This document shows positions 56,403 through 58,544 of a stretch of 58,544 bases of DNA, one piece after another. The DNA comes from Lachnospiraceae bacterium (GTDB lineage Bacteria > Bacillota > Clostridia > Lachnospirales > Lachnospiraceae): NCBI GenBank assembly GCA_910575255.1, contig CAJTEM010000032.1:1-58544 (forward strand), given 5' to 3'. Every line of letters begins with the position of its first letter. The stretch's first letter is position 1. The position numbers and the translations under genes are program-made. Under the pieces are notes generated by a model that saw only the letters and a program-made list of their open reading frames with translations, had not been told where the DNA came from and did not search any database.

Positions 56403-58014
56403 CTAAGATTTTTTAATACGCTTTTGGTATCGTCTGTCAAGTTCTGTTATTAAATAAATAGTACAGGTAAAAATTCCGATATAATACACTGGATAATAAT
56501 ACATGAATGCTTCGCCAGGCATAGTCATCCAAATTAAAGGTATTTTTGATAAAACAGATAAAAGTACAACTATTCCATAATGATTTTTTTCTTTGCACAG
56601 TTTGAAAAGAGAGAATAATATTCCTGTGAAAGGTATTAATAAAGAAAAGCAAATGATTCTTATGAGCCTTAATATAGAAGAGTTTTCCCAATTAAAAGTC
56701 ATAAAAGTTAATGTTTTAGCAAAAATGTCATAATTGAGAGGCTGAAAACCAGAAATGTCCAGATTCAGCATCGTAGGTGGAGAACTTATTCCCTCATTCG
56801 ACCATAAACTTTCAGAAATTTGTGCTTGTGTATACACAGTATTATTCTGCGTTTTTATAAATGTTTGCCATCGGTTTTTAAAAAAAACATCCAGGTTGTT
56901 TGCCATTAAAGTTGTGTATGCATCCCAAAAGCCTGGGTGTATTTCTGGTTTACCATCAATGAAAAAATCACTGTAATACATCCACATTAATGCAGTTCCT
57001 GAGCTTTCACTGTTTAAAATAATATCAACAGACATGGTTTCGTTAATTTTTTGCAGAAGGTTATTTTCTTTCCACCCCCCCCCCGCATTTTCCGGCTTCA
57101 TTTCTTATCATATCTGTTATTGGGTCTATCACCGCTGTTATGGTATTGTGGTCATAGTTCTGATAAGTTAATCTTCTTTGGAGCATATTGACTCCAAAGA
57201 AACCGAAAGAAGTAAGAATAATGCTTACAGATAAAAAAACAGGTGTAAAAATATTTTTTTTATATAATATTAAATAAAAAGCTGCACCTATCAACATATA
57301 ATAGATACCCTCAGAACGTAGCGTTGACAGCAATACTAAAAGAAAACTGATTTTCACAAAATCAAATTGTCTGGTAGTTTCATTAAAAAGTCTGCGTAGT
57401 GACAAAAAAAGCAAAATCTCGATGCTGGCATATACAGAACACCTTAAAGGATATTCATTAAAGAGTAGTACCTGAAAAGAGCAACTTGGAAGCAAAATAA
57501 GAAAAATCAAATATTTGTGTTTGATTTTTTCATATATTACCGCAGCAACCAACATAATAACTGACACATTTAACAAGATGACAGACAGAATAATTCCTGT
57601 AGGACATGGTATTATCATAAGCATCCAAATATACCATATCGCTACAATCCAGTGCTGTACGCTGCCAATATTAAAGTCCCGAACCGATGGTAACAACCAT
57701 AATTCGTCTCCACCCCACATACCGGGATAAATAAGTACCAGCACGACTAAATTAGCAGAAATAATCATCATAAAAAGAAGTGACAAATGTTTTTTCTTAT
57801 ATTTGTTCCATGATTGACAGTTTATACAAAAATAGTTATAAGAAACATTAACAAACCAAATGACAAATAAAAGAAACGTAAATTTTATAAGCCAATATTT
57901 TAAGGAATGATAATCCGGATGCAGAACGACATTCTCACACCAGAAAGAATATCCTATTAAAATCATAACAAGAAGAAATCTATATAGCTTTTGCCGGGAT
58001 TGTTTTTGAAACAT
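56403..58014 (-). CDS. GT-C-like polytopic membrane protein, frame-broken at a G10 run (phase OFF)
   Basis: The ATG at 58014 shares its A with the upstream TAA and has AAAGGA about 9 bases before it. The first frame has several helices and a loop motif IYPGMWGGDELW (Asp103, Glu104), as in GT-C and DUF6020-like enzymes, and ends at 57061 with GGGVERK. The second frame (from the same run, GGGWKENNLL) continues with outer-loop sequence and four more helices to 56403. G9 would join them into 536 residues. It is probably an outer-face sugar transferase, currently off. Confidence 0.82.
57075..57084 (-). repeat. Poly-G run of 10, gene out of frame (G9 restores)
   Basis: Ten C on the plus strand, exactly at the junction of the two frames of the GT-C-like gene. 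Confidence 0.92.
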
Positions 58015-58353
58015 TATTGATGTCCTTTCTGTTTTTTGTTTAACCATGAAAATACACGGTATCCTTTCCAGTCTTGTATTATCTCTAAGTATTTCAAAAG
58101 TTCTTCCTTTTCAGCGGTCAGTTCTTTCTGGCTCTCTGTTAGCACAGTCAGTTTCTCCCTCAAATCCAATAGCTCCGTTTCTGACTTTTCCAGATTCTCT
58201 TTCAAACGGACTTCTTGTGTCTGTAGATTCTCTACCCACTGCTGGTAATCTTTTAACTCCTTGATTCGTTCTTCATAAGCTATTTCTAAGTGGCATATCT
58301 GTTCTTTTAAATCGCATTCCTGTTTTTGCAGGTTATCCACCCATTGCTGATAA
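58014..58353 (-). pseudogene. Truncated copy of the coiled-coil tail of the SPASM fusion gene
   Basis: About 112 codons nearly match the end of the protein at 49982-51721 (YQQWVDNLQKQE to WKGYRVFSWL). The match stops abruptly near 58353 and a TAG lies in frame upstream, with no start codon beyond a possible GTG at 58340. It is the remnant of a duplication that also carried the DUF115 gene. The GT-C-like gene now lies between the two parts of that duplicate. Confidence 0.75.
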
Positions 58354-58363
58354 ATAGACTCTC

Positions 58364-58409
58364 GGAATCTCTAAGCCTTATTTTATGCGGCTTTTGGGAT
58401 TCCTTTTTT
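58364..58409 (+). terminator. Rho-independent terminator, plus orientation
   Basis: GGAATC...AAGCC pairs with GGCTT...GATTCC around an 11-base loop and is followed by six T on the plus strand. No plus-strand gene precedes it here, so it may insulate the locus edge. Confidence 0.6.
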
Positions 58410-58544
58410 ATAAATTCCCCCAGCTTTTTAAAAAAAGGGGTTGACAAACCGTACAAAATGTGCGGCGCTTCGCGCCCTTGATTAACAAGGTATCTTTCGT
58501 TCCGGCACAGCCGGTACAGACCTTTTGATTGGGGGTGTTTCTAA
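58408..58544 (-). CDS. Partial zinc-ribbon-like ORF running off the window
   Basis: Forty-four open codons enter from the right edge and end at TAA 58408-58410. The sequence carries VCTGC and, 17 residues after its second cysteine, CTVC, a possible zinc ribbon. There is no start in the window. It could be a real short protein or chance, and no function is assigned. It lies beyond the break that ends the glycan duplicate. Confidence 0.35.
   Translation of the reverse strand, partial: RNTPNQKVCTGCAGTKDTLLIKGAKRRTFCTVCQPLFLKSWGNL

Noticed and set aside
56403-57101. Independent 232-residue protein
   Set aside because: It continues the interrupted GT-C-like protein, begins inside the G-run overlap and has no ribosome site.
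58014-58340. Functional small coiled-coil gene
   Set aside because: It is a 3' fragment of the 49982-51721 gene with no convincing start and an in-frame stop upstream.
1-58544. Invertible DNA, recombinase, transposase or CRISPR as the source of variation
   Set aside because: I saw no recombinase or transposase gene, no long inverted repeats around promoters and no regularly spaced direct repeats.

Overview
The window is one large cell-surface glycan locus from a low-GC Gram-positive bacterium. A gut-type member of the Clostridia, probably Lachnospiraceae, is most likely. The grounds are AT-rich coding sequence, strong AGGAGG-type ribosome sites, LtaS-like, RgpF-like and WsaF-like genes, DUF6020- and DUF6311-like membrane proteins, and no outer-membrane genes. 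The genus cannot be told from the sequence. I saw no rRNA, tRNA, CRISPR, transposase or recombinase gene.

Layout. (1) 209-16689, minus strand: a tight operon running from a two-domain glycosyltransferase through an ABC glycan exporter, WsaF-like and GT4-like transferases, a methyltransferase, GT2 enzymes, GtrA and GT-C membrane proteins to an LtaS-like phosphoglycerol transferase. (2) 16690-16888: divergent control region with a perfect 24-bp palindrome and a related imperfect one. (3) 16889-23535, plus strand: a GC-richer block with a second ABC exporter, a GT2/GT4 fusion and two nucleotide-sugar SDR enzymes of the deoxytalose/rhamnose type. (4) 23546-42964, plus strand, AT-rich: two RgpF-like proteins, a GT2/GT9 fusion, the heptose enzyme HldE, two AlgX-like proteins with an MBOAT acyltransferase, a DUF6311-like GT-C, polyprenyl-phosphate GT2 enzymes, an FAD oxidoreductase and a Gfo/Idh enzyme. 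(5) 43131-43182: hairpin between convergent operons. (6) 43194-58353, minus strand: a second LtaS-like protein, two DRE-TIM aldolase-like genes, three CMP-sugar cytidylyltransferases, two DUF115/MptE-like proteins resembling CMP-sialic-acid transferases, a TylF-like methyltransferase, a nucleotidyltransferase-SPASM fusion, an acyltransferase and a GT-C. No gene-free stretch exceeds 300 bases.

How it works together (inference): a rhamnan-like backbone is built in the cytoplasm and exported by Wzm/Wzt-type ABC transporters. It is then decorated outside by polyprenyl-phosphate-sugar/GT-C systems, O-acylation, glycerol phosphate and possibly heptose and a CMP-activated ulosonic acid.

The main discovery is a set of ten poly-G runs (7 to 10 G), every one G on the coding strand and lying inside glycan genes. 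Most genes are in frame, but three are interrupted exactly at their run (31795-33347, 45760-47335, 56403-58014) and a fourth has a shifted C-terminus (55304-56389). Homology shows which run length restores each. This looks like a multi-gene, homopolymer-driven phase-variation system that makes many glycoforms. The second candidate novelty is the pairing of DRE-TIM aldolases with CMP-sugar synthetases and GT42-like transferases in place of a visible NeuB/KdsA pathway.
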